From CAXMRP01 sp965216515 (GTDB lineage: Bacteria; Pseudomonadota; Alphaproteobacteria; Rhizobiales; Afifellaceae), in the NCBI GenBank assembly GCA_965216515.1, contig OZ244173.1, positions 2,666,001 through 2,730,000 of the forward strand: a stretch of DNA of 64,000 bases. Reading direction: 5' to 3'. The translations under genes and the position numbers were made by a program. Under the pieces are notes generated by a model. That model had not been told where the DNA came from and did not search any database. It saw only the letters and a program-made list of their open reading frames with translations. This document shows positions 1-8,743 of this stretch, one piece after another; the first letter of the stretch is position 1, and each line of letters begins with the position of its first letter.

Positions 1-594
1 GTGGAAGATGACGGCATCGTATTCCTCGACGAGATCGACAAGATCTGCGCCCGGGAGGGCAGGGCGGGCGTTGATGTGTCCCGGGAGGGAGTGCAGCGCG
101 ACCTGCTCCCGCTCGTTGAAGGGACAACCGTGGCGACCAAGCACGGTCCGGTGAAGACGGATCATGTGCTGTTTATTGCATCGGGCGCCTTTCACGTCTC
201 CAAGCCTTCCGATCTTCTGCCCGAATTGCAGGGGCGATTGCCGATCCGCGTCGAACTGCGGGCTCTGACGGAAGCCGATTTTCGCCGCATCCTGACGGAG
301 ACCGAGGCCAGTCTGATCAAGCAGTACAAGGCACTCATGGAGACCGAGGGTGTAACGCTGGAATTCGCCGACGACGCCATCGACGCGATCGCCCGCATCG
401 CCGTTGAGATCAACGCATCGGTGGAAAATATTGGCGCCCGGCGGCTTCAGACCGTGATGGAGCGCATCCTGGACGATGTGTCTTTTACCGCCCCGGACCG
501 GTCAGGCGAAACGGTGACGATCGACGCCGCCTTTGTCGAGGATCATATCGGCGATTTGGCACGCAATGCCGATCTGAGCCGGTTCATTCTGTAA
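1..594 (+). CDS. hslU: HslU, ATPase subunit of the HslUV protease (3' part)
   Basis: The reading frame is open from the first base, so the gene is cut by the window edge. The visible 197 residues cover the Walker B segment (IVFLDEIDKI, about residues 6-15), sensor-1 and arginine-finger regions, and the C-terminal small domain (ENIGARRLQTVMERIL). The last residues, DLSRFIL, are the conserved C-terminal tail that inserts into HslV and activates it. HslU unfolds cytoplasmic substrates with ATP and feeds them to the HslV peptidase, whose gene probably lies just upstream outside the window. No clear intrinsic terminator follows. Confidence 0.97.
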   Translation: MEDDGIVFLDEIDKICAREGRAGVDVSREGVQRDLLPLVEGTTVATKHGPVKTDHVLFIASGAFHVSKPSDLLPELQGRLPIRVELRALTEADFRRILTETEASLIKQYKALMETEGVTLEFADDAIDAIARIAVEINASVENIGARRLQTVMERILDDVSFTAPDRSGETVTIDAAFVEDHIGDLARNADLSRFIL

Positions 595-661
595 GGATCG
601 AATGCGCGGGCGTCGGTGTGCATTTCGCCCAAGTCTGAATGTTTTGCGAGAAATCCGGTTT

Positions 662-2656
662 TCAGGCCGCCGCCCTGTCATTTAGAAACACTCCGATCGT
701 TTCGGCATCGACGGGTCGACCGATCAGATAGCCCTGAATCTCGTCGCATCCCTCCTTGGCCAGTCTTTCGATATCGGTATCGCGTTCCACACCTTCAGCC
801 GTCGTACACACGTCCAGCGTCTTGGCGAGGCTGATAATGGCCCTCACGATTGCCAGGGACTGCGGGCTCGTACCCATATCGGCGATGAACGACTGATCGA
901 TCTTGATTTTGTCGAACGGCAGTGTCTGCAGATAGGACAGCGACGAATATCCGGTTCCAAAATCATCCAGGGAAATGCTCACGCCAAGGGCCCGCAGGCG
1001 AAGGAGGTTGGCCTGCGCGCCCTGGATATCGTCCATCAGCACGGATTCGGTAATTTCCAGAACCAGCCGATCCGGTGACAGACCGCTTTTCTCCAGGGCG
1101 CGCTCCACGGCCTTCGGGACGTTCTGGGCCCGGAACTGCAGCGCTGACAGGTTGACCGAAACATAGATATTGTCCGGCCATGTGACGGCGTGCCGGCAGG
1201 CGGTTTCGAGGATCCAGATCCCCATGTCTGAGATCAGCCCGGCTTCTTCCGCGACGCCGATGAACTCCGCCGGCAGGATCGCGCCCATATCCGGATGGAT
1301 CCACCGCACAAGGGCTTCGCAGCCGCTGGTCTGCCCGCTGGCCATCGACTGGATCGGCTGGAAATACAATGCAAACTCGTCCCTGCGCAGGGCCCGCCGC
1401 AGGTCGAGCTCGAGGGATCGCCGTTCCTGCGCCCTTTTGTCCATGGCGGCATCGAAGTAGCGGAACGTGCCCCGGCCGTCCTGCTTGGCCCGGTAGAGCG
1501 CCAGATCGGCATTCCGAAGAAGCTGTTCCGGTTCGCGTCCGTTCTCCGGCGCGCGGGCAATGCCGAGGCTGCTTCCGATCGAGGCGGATATGCCGTCGAA
1601 CGAGAACGGCTCCTCAAGTCGCGAAATCACCTTCGCTGCCAGCTTGCTGATCGAATCCACATCCACCGTGGAACGGAGGATCAGCGCGAACTCATCGCCG
1701 CCGAGGCGGGCCGCCTGGTCGCCTTCGCCGATAGACGATTCCAGCCGCCGGGCGACCAGCTCCAGCAGCCGGTCGCCGGCAAGGTGGCCGAGCGAATCGT
1801 TGATCGCCTTGAATCGGTCGAGATCCAGAAAAATGAGGACAAACCTCCCCTCGTCCTCATTCAGTCCATCGCAGGCCGATTCCAGCATGTCCCGAAACGC
1901 CCTCCGATTGGAAAGGCGCGTCAGCGCATCGCTCTCGGTCAGCACCTTCATTTCCTGCAGCCGGGTTTTGGCGACCAGTTGCTCCGAATAGATCCGGCCG
2001 AACCAGGTCGCGGTGCGCAACAGCACCAGACTGTAGATAACGGTCAGCCCTCCGGCGATGAAGAGGATGCCGTCGCCGAATGCAAAGAGCGCGATGGCCG
2101 CTGTCAGCGACATGGGAACCACCGCGGCGATTGCCGCTTTGGGAATCGGCGAAAGGACAATGCCGGCAAGACTGATTGTCCCGGCGATCACGCAGCTTAG
2201 GAACACTCGCTGGTGCTGATCGGCGGCGCCAAACAGCATGATCGGTACAAAGGCCCAGGCACAACCCAGGATGAGCGACCGGAAAATCACCCGTTCGGAG
2301 GCCGCCTCGGAAACGCTGCTTGCCGGCGGTCGGTTCCGACGACAGAGATGGCGGTAAATCGCGGTGCCCGACCACGCAATCATGATCAAGGCCCAACCGA
2401 AAACGAACGACCAGGGTCCGGTATTGCGAAAGCTGATGGCGATTAATGTGGCATTGATCAGGTTGGAACCCATCGTTACGGGCGTCAGCCGCGTGATGGC
2501 GGTCAGTTTTGATGCGCGTATGGCTCCGGCCTGCGCTTCATCGGGTATGAAATGCGCAAACGGTTCCCCTCCGGACGCGCCAAAGCGTGTCCTGCGCACC
2601 ATCGACAGGATGCGTTGAGGCAGTGTGTAAGCCAACTCTGCCAGACCCTCAGCCAC
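662..2656 (-). CDS. Membrane-anchored GGDEF-EAL cyclic-di-GMP protein
   Basis: A 664-residue bifunctional cyclic-di-GMP enzyme. Residues about 60-215 hold several hydrophobic membrane segments, followed by a short linker, a GGDEF domain (about 235-400) and an EAL domain (about 410-655). The synthase motif RLGGDEF (GGDEF at 319-323) is intact, and so are the phosphodiesterase motifs CEALVRW (446-452) and DDFGTGYSSL. The usual inhibitory RxxD site just before GGDEF reads GEGD, so product inhibition is probably absent. The N-terminal membrane region matches no sensor domain that I can name. The gene is monocistronic. The start codon is GTG; the assignment is tentative because several downstream starts exist. 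Confidence 0.93.
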   Translation of the reverse strand: MAEGLAELAYTLPQRILSMVRRTRFGASGGEPFAHFIPDEAQAGAIRASKLTAITRLTPVTMGSNLINATLIAISFRNTGPWSFVFGWALIMIAWSGTAIYRHLCRRNRPPASSVSEAASERVIFRSLILGCAWAFVPIMLFGAADQHQRVFLSCVIAGTISLAGIVLSPIPKAAIAAVVPMSLTAAIALFAFGDGILFIAGGLTVIYSLVLLRTATWFGRIYSEQLVAKTRLQEMKVLTESDALTRLSNRRAFRDMLESACDGLNEDEGRFVLIFLDLDRFKAINDSLGHLAGDRLLELVARRLESSIGEGDQAARLGGDEFALILRSTVDVDSISKLAAKVISRLEEPFSFDGISASIGSSLGIARAPENGREPEQLLRNADLALYRAKQDGRGTFRYFDAAMDKRAQERRSLELDLRRALRRDEFALYFQPIQSMASGQTSGCEALVRWIHPDMGAILPAEFIGVAEEAGLISDMGIWILETACRHAVTWPDNIYVSVNLSALQFRAQNVPKAVERALEKSGLSPDRLVLEITESVLMDDIQGAQANLLRLRALGVSISLDDFGTGYSSLSYLQTLPFDKIKIDQSFIADMGTSPQSLAIVRAIISLAKTLDVCTTAEGVERDTDIERLAKEGCDEIQGYLIGRPVDAETIGVFLNDRAAA

Positions 2657-2738
2657 AAGATACGGCTGGATAGGACCATGGTGGCGTTAAGAAAATCGGC
2701 GAGGTGAAGAATCAAAAAAATCTAGCGTGAACAGGAGA

Positions 2739-3737
2739 TTAAACAAGATTCGCCTGTTCAGCCAGCTCCTTTAACGATTGCTCGGGGCGGGCACCGATGT
2801 GACCCAGGATTTCGCCGGCCGCAATCGAGCCGAGCGCTGCGCAATCGGCATAGTCCCGGCCGTTTGCAAGGCCGAACAGGAATCCGGATGCATAAAGGTC
2901 GCCCGCGCCGGTCTTGTCGACGATTCGGCCAACCTCGGGAGCCGGAACCTCGATTCGCTGTCCGTCGGCAAGCACCAGCGAGCCGTCAGGGCCCATGGTG
3001 ACGGCGGCCAGCTTCGCATCCGTTGCCAGGAGGCGCAGCGCGCCTTCGTGGTCGCTGGTCTGATAGAGAGCCGACACCTCGTGGTGATTGGCAAAGACGA
3101 TATCCACGGTTCCGGTGCGGATCAGCTCGATGAACTCGTCCCGAAAGCGATCGACACAAAAGGAATCCGACAGTGTGATCGCGACCCTGCGGCCGGCGCC
3201 GTGCGCGATCTCGGATGCGCGGCGGAACGCCGCCTTGGCCTTCGGCGGGTCCCACAAATACCCTTCCAGATAGGTGATTGCCGATCCGGCAACGGTTGTC
3301 GGATCGATATCGGCCGGTGTCAGTTCCTGGCAGGCGCCAAGATAGGTGTTCATCGTTCGCTCTGAATCAGGCGTGATGAGGATCATTGAACGGGCTGTCG
3401 GCGGACCGCCGACAAGGTCTTCGGTCGGAAACGCGATATCGAGCGCGCCAAGATCGTGGCGGAAAAACCGGCCAAGATCGTCATTGGCCACCTTTCCGAT
3501 GAACGCTGCTTTTCCGCCGAGCGAGGCGATTCCCGCCGCCGTGTTTCCCGCACAACCGCCGGAAATCAGGTGGGCAGGCGCCATATGGTCGTAAAGCCGC
3601 TCGGCTTCGGCGTTGTCGATCAGCCGCATCGACCCCTTTACGAGGTTTTGTTCAACGAGAAATGCGTCGTCGCACTGTGCGAGCACATCGACGATCGCGT
3701 TGCCGATCGTCAAAACATCGTGGACAGGTGCCGTCAT
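2739..3737 (-). CDS. Adenosine kinase (PfkB family)
   Basis: Predicted cytosolic PfkB-family sugar/nucleoside kinase, 332 residues from the ATG at 3737. That start is preceded by a good ribosome site (GGAAGG, 8 nt spacing); an in-frame GTG 24 bp upstream is less convincing. Family signatures: the N-terminal glycine-rich GGCAGNTA segment and the C-terminal DKTGAGDLYASGF motif carrying the catalytic aspartate of the GAGD anion hole. The N-terminus VLTIGNAIVDVLAQ is typical of proteins annotated as adenosine kinase in alphaproteobacteria. Expected reaction: adenosine + ATP to AMP + ADP (purine salvage). A ribokinase or inosine kinase role cannot be excluded from sequence alone. Confidence 0.9.
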   Translation of the reverse strand: MTAPVHDVLTIGNAIVDVLAQCDDAFLVEQNLVKGSMRLIDNAEAERLYDHMAPAHLISGGCAGNTAAGIASLGGKAAFIGKVANDDLGRFFRHDLGALDIAFPTEDLVGGPPTARSMILITPDSERTMNTYLGACQELTPADIDPTTVAGSAITYLEGYLWDPPKAKAAFRRASEIAHGAGRRVAITLSDSFCVDRFRDEFIELIRTGTVDIVFANHHEVSALYQTSDHEGALRLLATDAKLAAVTMGPDGSLVLADGQRIEVPAPEVGRIVDKTGAGDLYASGFLFGLANGRDYADCAALGSIAAGEILGHIGARPEQSLKELAEQANLV

Positions 3738-3917
3738 CCGTACTGCCTTCCGGAAATCCACGCAAATTCAATCGACTAAGCGGCTAGCCCAAACGCGCGA
3801 CGGTGGCAACGGCCCGGCGGTCACAAGCTGTGAAAATTGTAACCGAACAGGTTCCGAAACCGGCGAATCAGCCGCAGACTTGTTCGCGCCGCCCGACCTG
3901 CCTATCTGTGCATCGCC

Positions 3918-4610
3918 ATGATCGAATCCGCCATCCTTGCCACACGGCAAATTCTGTCGCCACCGTTCCGGGCGGTGTTGTGGAAGTCCATCGGGCTCAC
4001 TGTCGCGCTGCTTGTTGCCGTCTGGATCGGCCTTCAGGCGCTTTTGGCCTACTTCCTCGTTCTGCCGTTTCCCTGGCTGGAAACCGCGATTTCGGTTCTT
4101 TCCGGTCTCGGTCTGGTTGTCGGACTGGCTTTCCTTGTCGCACCGGTCACTGCGTTGTTTGCGGGATTGTTTCTGGATGAGATCGCCGCCCTCGTGGAGG
4201 CGGATGTCGAACCATCCGGTCAGCGCGGGGTATCCCTGCCGGTCGTCGAGGGAATTCTGGTATCCATCCGGTTTTTCGGTATCGTGGTCTTGGTCAACCT
4301 GATCGCCCTGCCCATGGTCCTGTTTCTCGGTTCGGGCGTGATCATATTTTTTGTTGCCAACGCCTATCTGCTCGGTCGTGAATATTTTCAAATGGCGGCG
4401 ATGCGGTTCCACGACGCCGGCGCCGTCAACGCCATGCGGGCGCGCAACGGGGCGCGGCTGTTCCTTTCGGGCATGATCATCGCGGGCTTCATGGCCGTGC
4501 CAATCGTCAATCTTCTGACACCGCTGTTTGCCACCGCCTTCATGGTCCACATGCACAAGCGGATCGAGCGCCGCGAAAGACTGCCCGGCGGCGTACTCGC
4601 GGCCGCCTAG
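3918..4610 (+). CDS. EI24 / CysZ-like integral membrane protein
   Basis: A 230-residue membrane protein with about four to five hydrophobic stretches (roughly residues 20-45, 52-82, 108-145 and 178-200) and a basic C-terminus. The layout, with the amphipathic start (ESAILATRQILSPPFRAVLW), fits the EI24-domain family that includes the sulfate permease CysZ. In alphaproteobacteria these proteins sit outside cysteine operons and their substrate is not established. The neighbours (adenosine kinase, glycosyltransferase) give no support for sulfate import, so the family is called but not the function. Confidence 0.8.
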   Translation: MIESAILATRQILSPPFRAVLWKSIGLTVALLVAVWIGLQALLAYFLVLPFPWLETAISVLSGLGLVVGLAFLVAPVTALFAGLFLDEIAALVEADVEPSGQRGVSLPVVEGILVSIRFFGIVVLVNLIALPMVLFLGSGVIIFFVANAYLLGREYFQMAAMRFHDAGAVNAMRARNGARLFLSGMIIAGFMAVPIVNLLTPLFATAFMVHMHKRIERRERLPGGVLAAA

Positions 4611-4630
4611 ATGGGACCTGCCGGCCGGTA

Positions 4631-5740
4631 TCACCGTGTTGGCAGGTCCGATGCGCCATCACCATCTGCCGACCAGAGTTGCGCATAGACGGCATTGATC
4701 GCCGCCGCCTCGTCGCTCAGCCGGAAGTGCGCGACCACATGGTCGCGTGCCGCGCGGCCCATATCAATCAGGCGCTGGCGGTCCGACAGCATGTCTGCGA
4801 TGGCCGCCTGCAGCAACGGCCCGTTGTCCGCATCAACCAGCCGGCCGATTTCGGTGCGGGTGACGATTTCGGGAAATGCCCCGACACGGGCGGCGACGAC
4901 CGGAACCCCGCTGGCCATGGCCTCCAGCGGTGTCAGTCCGAAGCCTTCCCAGCGTTGCGGCGCCACGTAAAGCGCAAGCCGCCGGTACCAGGCGATCACA
5001 TCCTCGCGTGGCACTTCACCGGGAATATGGAAACGGTCCGACAGGCCCGCTGCCTCGATTCGCCGGCGCAAGTCCTGTTCGAAGTCGGCATTGTCGGCGG
5101 TCGCCCGCCCCAGAATGACGGCCCTGACGTCGGGTTGTTCCGGCAGGAGTCGGATCATTGCATCGACAAAAAGATCCGTACCCTTGTTGTGCCGGATCCG
5201 GCCGAAACATCCGATCCACAAGGGGGGCGGGGAACCGGACCCGGTGGGCGGTTGCTTGGCCTTGTCCTGCTTCCGCTCCGAATCGGACATTGGCCGGAAC
5301 GTATCGATATCGACACCATGACGTATGACCGTCGCGGGTCGTTCCAGATAGGAGGCTGCCGCCTGGCTGGTGGCAATGACCGCGTCCATCCGCCGGATCA
5401 GCCGGCGGGTCAGCGGCTTGTGACTGCGTTGAGCCGCTGAGGTAAATACGATCCTGACTGGCACGCGAAGGACATCCCTGAAGAAGAGGCCGCCGATCAT
5501 TTCCACATTGCGCCGGGCGTGCCAGATCCGGAACGGTTTGCCGACAGGCGGCGAGCGGAGAAGGGGCGGCAGGTCACGCAGGGGCAGATGGGGCAGGTCG
5601 TCCGGCAGGCCGGGCCCGGTGGCGACGATGTTGATCGACCGGCGCTGCGCCGGCACCAGTGCAATGATCGTCGATGTCACACCGGACATTCGCGACTTGA
5701 AGTTCGGCGCGATCACCGAGATGGCTGTGTCGGGTTTCAT
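4631..5740 (-). CDS. Glycosyltransferase family 4 (cell-surface polysaccharide)
   Basis: A 369-residue GT-B glycosyltransferase. The C-terminal half has the nucleotide-sugar binding features: GCFGRIRHNKGTDLFVDA (about residues 185-202), GRATADNADFE and the E-x7-E motif in EGFGLTPLEAMASGVPVVA (about 280-298). A Pro/Ser/Lys-rich insertion lies near residues 158-176. There are no membrane segments, so it is cytoplasmic or peripheral. It resembles LPS-core mannosyltransferases (LpcC-like) of rhizobia, but donor and acceptor cannot be read from the sequence. The end is only about 20 bp from the convergent EI24 gene. Confidence 0.88.
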   Translation of the reverse strand: MKPDTAISVIAPNFKSRMSGVTSTIIALVPAQRRSINIVATGPGLPDDLPHLPLRDLPPLLRSPPVGKPFRIWHARRNVEMIGGLFFRDVLRVPVRIVFTSAAQRSHKPLTRRLIRRMDAVIATSQAAASYLERPATVIRHGVDIDTFRPMSDSERKQDKAKQPPTGSGSPPPLWIGCFGRIRHNKGTDLFVDAMIRLLPEQPDVRAVILGRATADNADFEQDLRRRIEAAGLSDRFHIPGEVPREDVIAWYRRLALYVAPQRWEGFGLTPLEAMASGVPVVAARVGAFPEIVTRTEIGRLVDADNGPLLQAAIADMLSDRQRLIDMGRAARDHVVAHFRLSDEAAAINAVYAQLWSADGDGASDLPTR

Positions 5741-6041
5741 GTGAGGCCTTGTCGCGGATCATCCAACAAAAGAAAAGCCGGATGATCGTGTTATGGCAAC
5801 GCGGATTTCTTCGTTCGGCAAACCGGCCTTGCTTGTCACCGGTCCGCAGCCGGCGATTTGTTTGCACAGGTTTTGCCGCGGCCCGGCAAGCGGAAAACCG
5901 GACCTGACGCACGTGCGCGTCTGTCCGGCAGGATGCCTCGGAATCGGCGATATTCAAACGCGCGGCGGGCTGATAGGGATATCGTGCTGCTGACGCCGGG
6001 CACTTCCGCAGCTTTGACATTCGCCGCCGGGAAAACGAGCA
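5741..6041 (+). other. Intergenic region, no supported gene
   Basis: These 301 bp separate two divergent genes (glycosyltransferase and EamA transporter) and must hold both promoters. Short open frames exist on both strands, but none has a ribosome site together with convincing coding character. I see no strong palindrome or terminator. Confidence 0.5.
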
Positions 6042-6971
6042 ATGACACAAGCGCAGGCTGACCAGGAAGGAGTCGACCGGATCGGCACGGGGATCGCGTT
6101 GGCCATGATCGGAATGTTCGGCATGGCGGTCATGGATGCTTGCGCGAAATTTCTGGGAAGTGGTTATGCCATTAGCCAGATCGTGCTGATGCGCCATGGG
6201 ATCGGCGCACTGGCGATTTTGATATATGTCCTGACGAGTCGGGCCGGGCTTGCGCATTTGCGCCCGAGAATGCCGGGTTTGTTGCTCATACGCTCGATAA
6301 CGAATTTGGCGGCGGCATTTTTGTTTTTCACGGCGCTTCGATACATGCCGCTGGCCGATGCATTCGCTGTTGCGTTTGCCGCGCCATTGTTCATCACCGC
6401 CCTGTCCGTCCCGATATTGGGCGAGCGGGTCGGCCCGCGTCGCTGGACTGCGGTGATCGTCGGTTTCGTCGGTGTTCTTTTCGTTGCGCATCCCGATCCG
6501 GCAAATTTCCGTTTCGAGACGCTTTTGCCGCTGGGGGCTGCGCTGGGCTATGCGATCTCCATGCTGCTCGGTCGAAAGATGACACGGCACATGGCGACAA
6601 CGGCGATCATGTTCTGGCCGTCGGTGATCGCGGTGGCAGCCACCGGGATCCTGATGCCGGCGCAGTGGCAGATGCCCGGTCCGCCGGATTTCGGCGTTTT
6701 CGTGCTGATGGGCCTGATCGGGACCCTCGGCATGTCACTGATTACCCAGGGTTACCGTCATGCGCCGGCGGCTGTTCTTGCGCCGTTCGATTATTCGGTG
6801 CTCGTGTGGGGCGTGATATTCGGATGGATTATCTGGAAAGACGTACCCGGATGGAACGTCTGGATCGGTTCGGCGATCTTGATCGCAAGCGGGCTCTACA
6901 TTGTCTATCGCGAAACCGGCGCCGCGTCTCCCGACCACACGCCGGCCGGCAAACTGGGGCCGACCGCCTGA
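6042..6971 (+). CDS. EamA/DMT-superfamily transporter
   Basis: A 309-residue inner-membrane protein with ten predicted hydrophobic helices arranged as two EamA repeats (about residues 12-145 and 160-290). The first repeat ends in the typical PLFITALSVPILGERVGPRRW segment and the second in VWGVIFGWIIWKD. Members export amino acids, nucleotides or other metabolites; the substrate is unknown here. The ATG follows a purine-rich stretch (GGGAAAACGAGC). It stands alone: no partner gene is co-directional. Confidence 0.9.
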   Translation: MTQAQADQEGVDRIGTGIALAMIGMFGMAVMDACAKFLGSGYAISQIVLMRHGIGALAILIYVLTSRAGLAHLRPRMPGLLLIRSITNLAAAFLFFTALRYMPLADAFAVAFAAPLFITALSVPILGERVGPRRWTAVIVGFVGVLFVAHPDPANFRFETLLPLGAALGYAISMLLGRKMTRHMATTAIMFWPSVIAVAATGILMPAQWQMPGPPDFGVFVLMGLIGTLGMSLITQGYRHAPAAVLAPFDYSVLVWGVIFGWIIWKDVPGWNVWIGSAILIASGLYIVYRETGAASPDHTPAGKLGPTA

Positions 6972-7042
6972 TCCGCAGGCAGGTTCCAATCAGGCTTGAA
7001 GCAGTCGGTTGGTCGATCCGGTCATTGGCGGGACCGGATGGT

Positions 7043-7513
7043 TCACGCCGCATTTGCGGCGTCCAGAACCGCTTCCGCATGCCCCGGCACCTTGACCTTG
7101 TCCCACCGGTTCAGGATCGTCCCGTCGGGGCCGATCAGTAGCGTGGTCCGGGCGATACCCATATATTTGCGGCCGTACATCGACTTCTCGACCCAGACGC
7201 CGTAGCGCTCGCACATGTCGTTGTCGGCATCGGACAGAAGCGGCGTCGTCAGCCCGTATTTGTCCCGAAACGCATCCAGTTTCCCGACAGGGTCTTTGGA
7301 AACGCCGATCACATCGGTACCGGCACTCTTGAATGCGTCCAGGAGTGTGCTGAACGCGATGGCTTCCTTGGTGCACCCGGTCGTGTCGGCTTTCGGATAG
7401 AAGAAGACCACCAGCTTCCTGCCGGCAAACGCCGCAAGGCTGACAGCCTCTCCGCCGTCGCGGGGCAGATGAAAATCGGGCGCGGGTGAACCGGCGGCGG
7501 CAAGGTCGGACAT
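7043..7513 (-). CDS. Thioredoxin-dependent peroxiredoxin, PrxQ/Bcp type
   Basis: A 156-residue AhpC/TSA-fold peroxidase that reduces H2O2 and organic hydroperoxides in the cytosol. The start at 7513 (MSDLAAAG...) is preferred over an upstream in-frame codon because the family N-terminus begins here and a purine-rich AGAAGAGAAAG precedes it. The peroxidatic cysteine is Cys47 in YPKADTTGCTKEA. The resolving cysteine five residues later, found in E. coli Bcp, is absent (AIAF instead). A second cysteine at 101 (NDMCERYGV) could resolve, or the enzyme could work as 1-Cys. It stands as a single gene. Confidence 0.94.
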   Translation of the reverse strand: MSDLAAAGSPAPDFHLPRDGGEAVSLAAFAGRKLVVFFYPKADTTGCTKEAIAFSTLLDAFKSAGTDVIGVSKDPVGKLDAFRDKYGLTTPLLSDADNDMCERYGVWVEKSMYGRKYMGIARTTLLIGPDGTILNRWDKVKVPGHAEAVLDAANAA

Positions 7514-7660
7514 GGATAGCTTTCTCTTCTGATTGCGAATGGACTGGCGGGGCCCGCCGCATCGAGGCAATGACTTGGGAAAAAACCCGAGGGTCATGCC
7601 CGACAGACACGCGGGACGCACAAATTGTCATAATGGCGGTCACGTCGCAAATCCACAGCG

Positions 7661-7832
7661 TCAAATGGTGGCATGGGCGAAGCGGTTTAATGCGTCCGAT
7701 CGCCGGCCAGGGGCGCGGTTTGCGGAACCGCCTCCCGATGGATCATCGTGTTCTGTCGGGTTGATCGGGGACCTTCACAAGGTCAATCCGGAATTGCGGA
7801 ATTTGCTCGATTTCAAATCGGGCGCCATCTAA
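7661..7832 (+). ncRNA. Possible 6S RNA (ssrS) upstream of 5-FCL
   Basis: The 386-bp gap 7514-7899 has no credible protein gene but is rich in inverted repeats. Examples are GGTT-TGCGG-AACC inside 7709-7731, GACCTT-CAC-AAGGTC near 7770-7784, and CCCGAT near 7734 pairing with ATCGGG near 7764. In many proteobacteria the 6S RNA gene lies directly upstream of, and co-directional with, the 5-formyltetrahydrofolate cyclo-ligase gene, exactly this position. I could not fold the whole region, so the ends are only nominal and the call rests mainly on context. Confidence 0.35.
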
Positions 7833-7899
7833 ACAGTATGGCGATCGCCTTGCATGTGCAGGCGACCACATCCCGGGCGGGGCATGCGATGATGGCGAA

Positions 7900-8592
7900 G
7901 TGACGAGGCGCAAGACATCTCCGGATGATGAGGGGTTTGGCGGGTTTTCCTCCCCGCCCTGTTCCCTGCATGAACTGGATCCGGCATTTGCCGGCCTGTC
8001 CATGATGGACAGCACGCAAGCACGGGATGTGGCGCGCTGGCGCAAGGAGGAACGCGCCCGCCTCATTGCCGCCCGCATGGCCCTGTCCGCCGATGCGCGC
8101 AAATCCAATGCCCTCGCCATTTCCGGTCAGTTGGGCGAGCTGGTCCCGGCAAATCCGGCCACCATCGTCAGCGTCTACTGGCCCTTTCGCGGCGAACCGG
8201 ACCTTCGACCCTGGATGGCCGAGATGTGCGCCGCCGGCGCGGCGGTGGCGCTGCCGGTTGTCGAGGACAAAGGCAGGCCGCTCGTTTTCAGACTTTGGCG
8301 CCCCGGTGCCCGCCTGGTCCGTGGCGTCTGGAATATTCCCTGTCCCGCCGAAGGGGCGGCCGTTGTCCCGAATGTCGTCGTCGCGCCGGTCGTCGGATTC
8401 GATCGAAAAAATTACCGTCTGGGTTATGGCGGCGGTTACTATGACAGAACGCTGGCGGCGTTTGAATCCCCGCCATGCGTGATCGGCGTCGCGCATCCCT
8501 TGCTCGCCATCGAGACAATCTATCCCCAGCCCCATGACATTGCGATGGACTGGATCGTGACCGGCGAGTCCGGGCCGGTTCGCCGTGTGTAG
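7900..8592 (+). CDS. 5-formyltetrahydrofolate cyclo-ligase (5-FCL)
   Basis: A 230-residue cytosolic enzyme converting 5-formyl-THF plus ATP to 5,10-methenyl-THF. Diagnostic segments: WRKEERARLIAARMAL (substrate region), YWPFRGEPDLRP, VVAPVVGFDRKNYRLGYGGGYYDRTL (ATP/folate signature, GYGGGYYDR at about 185-193) and the C-terminal DWIVTGES. The first 34 residues (SSPPCSLHELDPAFAGL) form an extension that I have seen in alphaproteobacterial homologues, so the GTG at 7900 is kept; ATGs at 8002 and 8005 would give the short form known from other bacteria. Confidence 0.93.
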   Translation: MTRRKTSPDDEGFGGFSSPPCSLHELDPAFAGLSMMDSTQARDVARWRKEERARLIAARMALSADARKSNALAISGQLGELVPANPATIVSVYWPFRGEPDLRPWMAEMCAAGAAVALPVVEDKGRPLVFRLWRPGARLVRGVWNIPCPAEGAAVVPNVVVAPVVGFDRKNYRLGYGGGYYDRTLAAFESPPCVIGVAHPLLAIETIYPQPHDIAMDWIVTGESGPVRRV

Positions 8593-8657
8593 GACAGGAC
8601 CGATACGGGCGGTTTCAGGCCGCAGTCGGGGCATCCCGGGGCAACGTGCCGGCGCTT

Positions 8658-8691
8658 GTCTTCCCCGATCCCGCATCCGGCCGGGGACGAC
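8658..8691. terminator. Candidate hairpin between convergent genes
   Basis: GTC-T-TCCCCG pairs with CGGGGA-C-GAC across a 14-nt loop, with one internal mismatch. It lies between the convergent 5-FCL and hemerythrin genes. There is no U-tract, so terminator function is only a suggestion. Confidence 0.3.
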
Positions 8692-8743
8692 GATCAACTC
8701 CAATCAGCGCGATTTGGCTCACCAATCCCCAACTCGGCAGGGA

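Noticed and set aside
5574..6590. 338-codon minus-strand frame bridging the 5741-6041 gap
   Set aside because: Overlaps two clear genes, no domain, composition typical of an antisense shadow.
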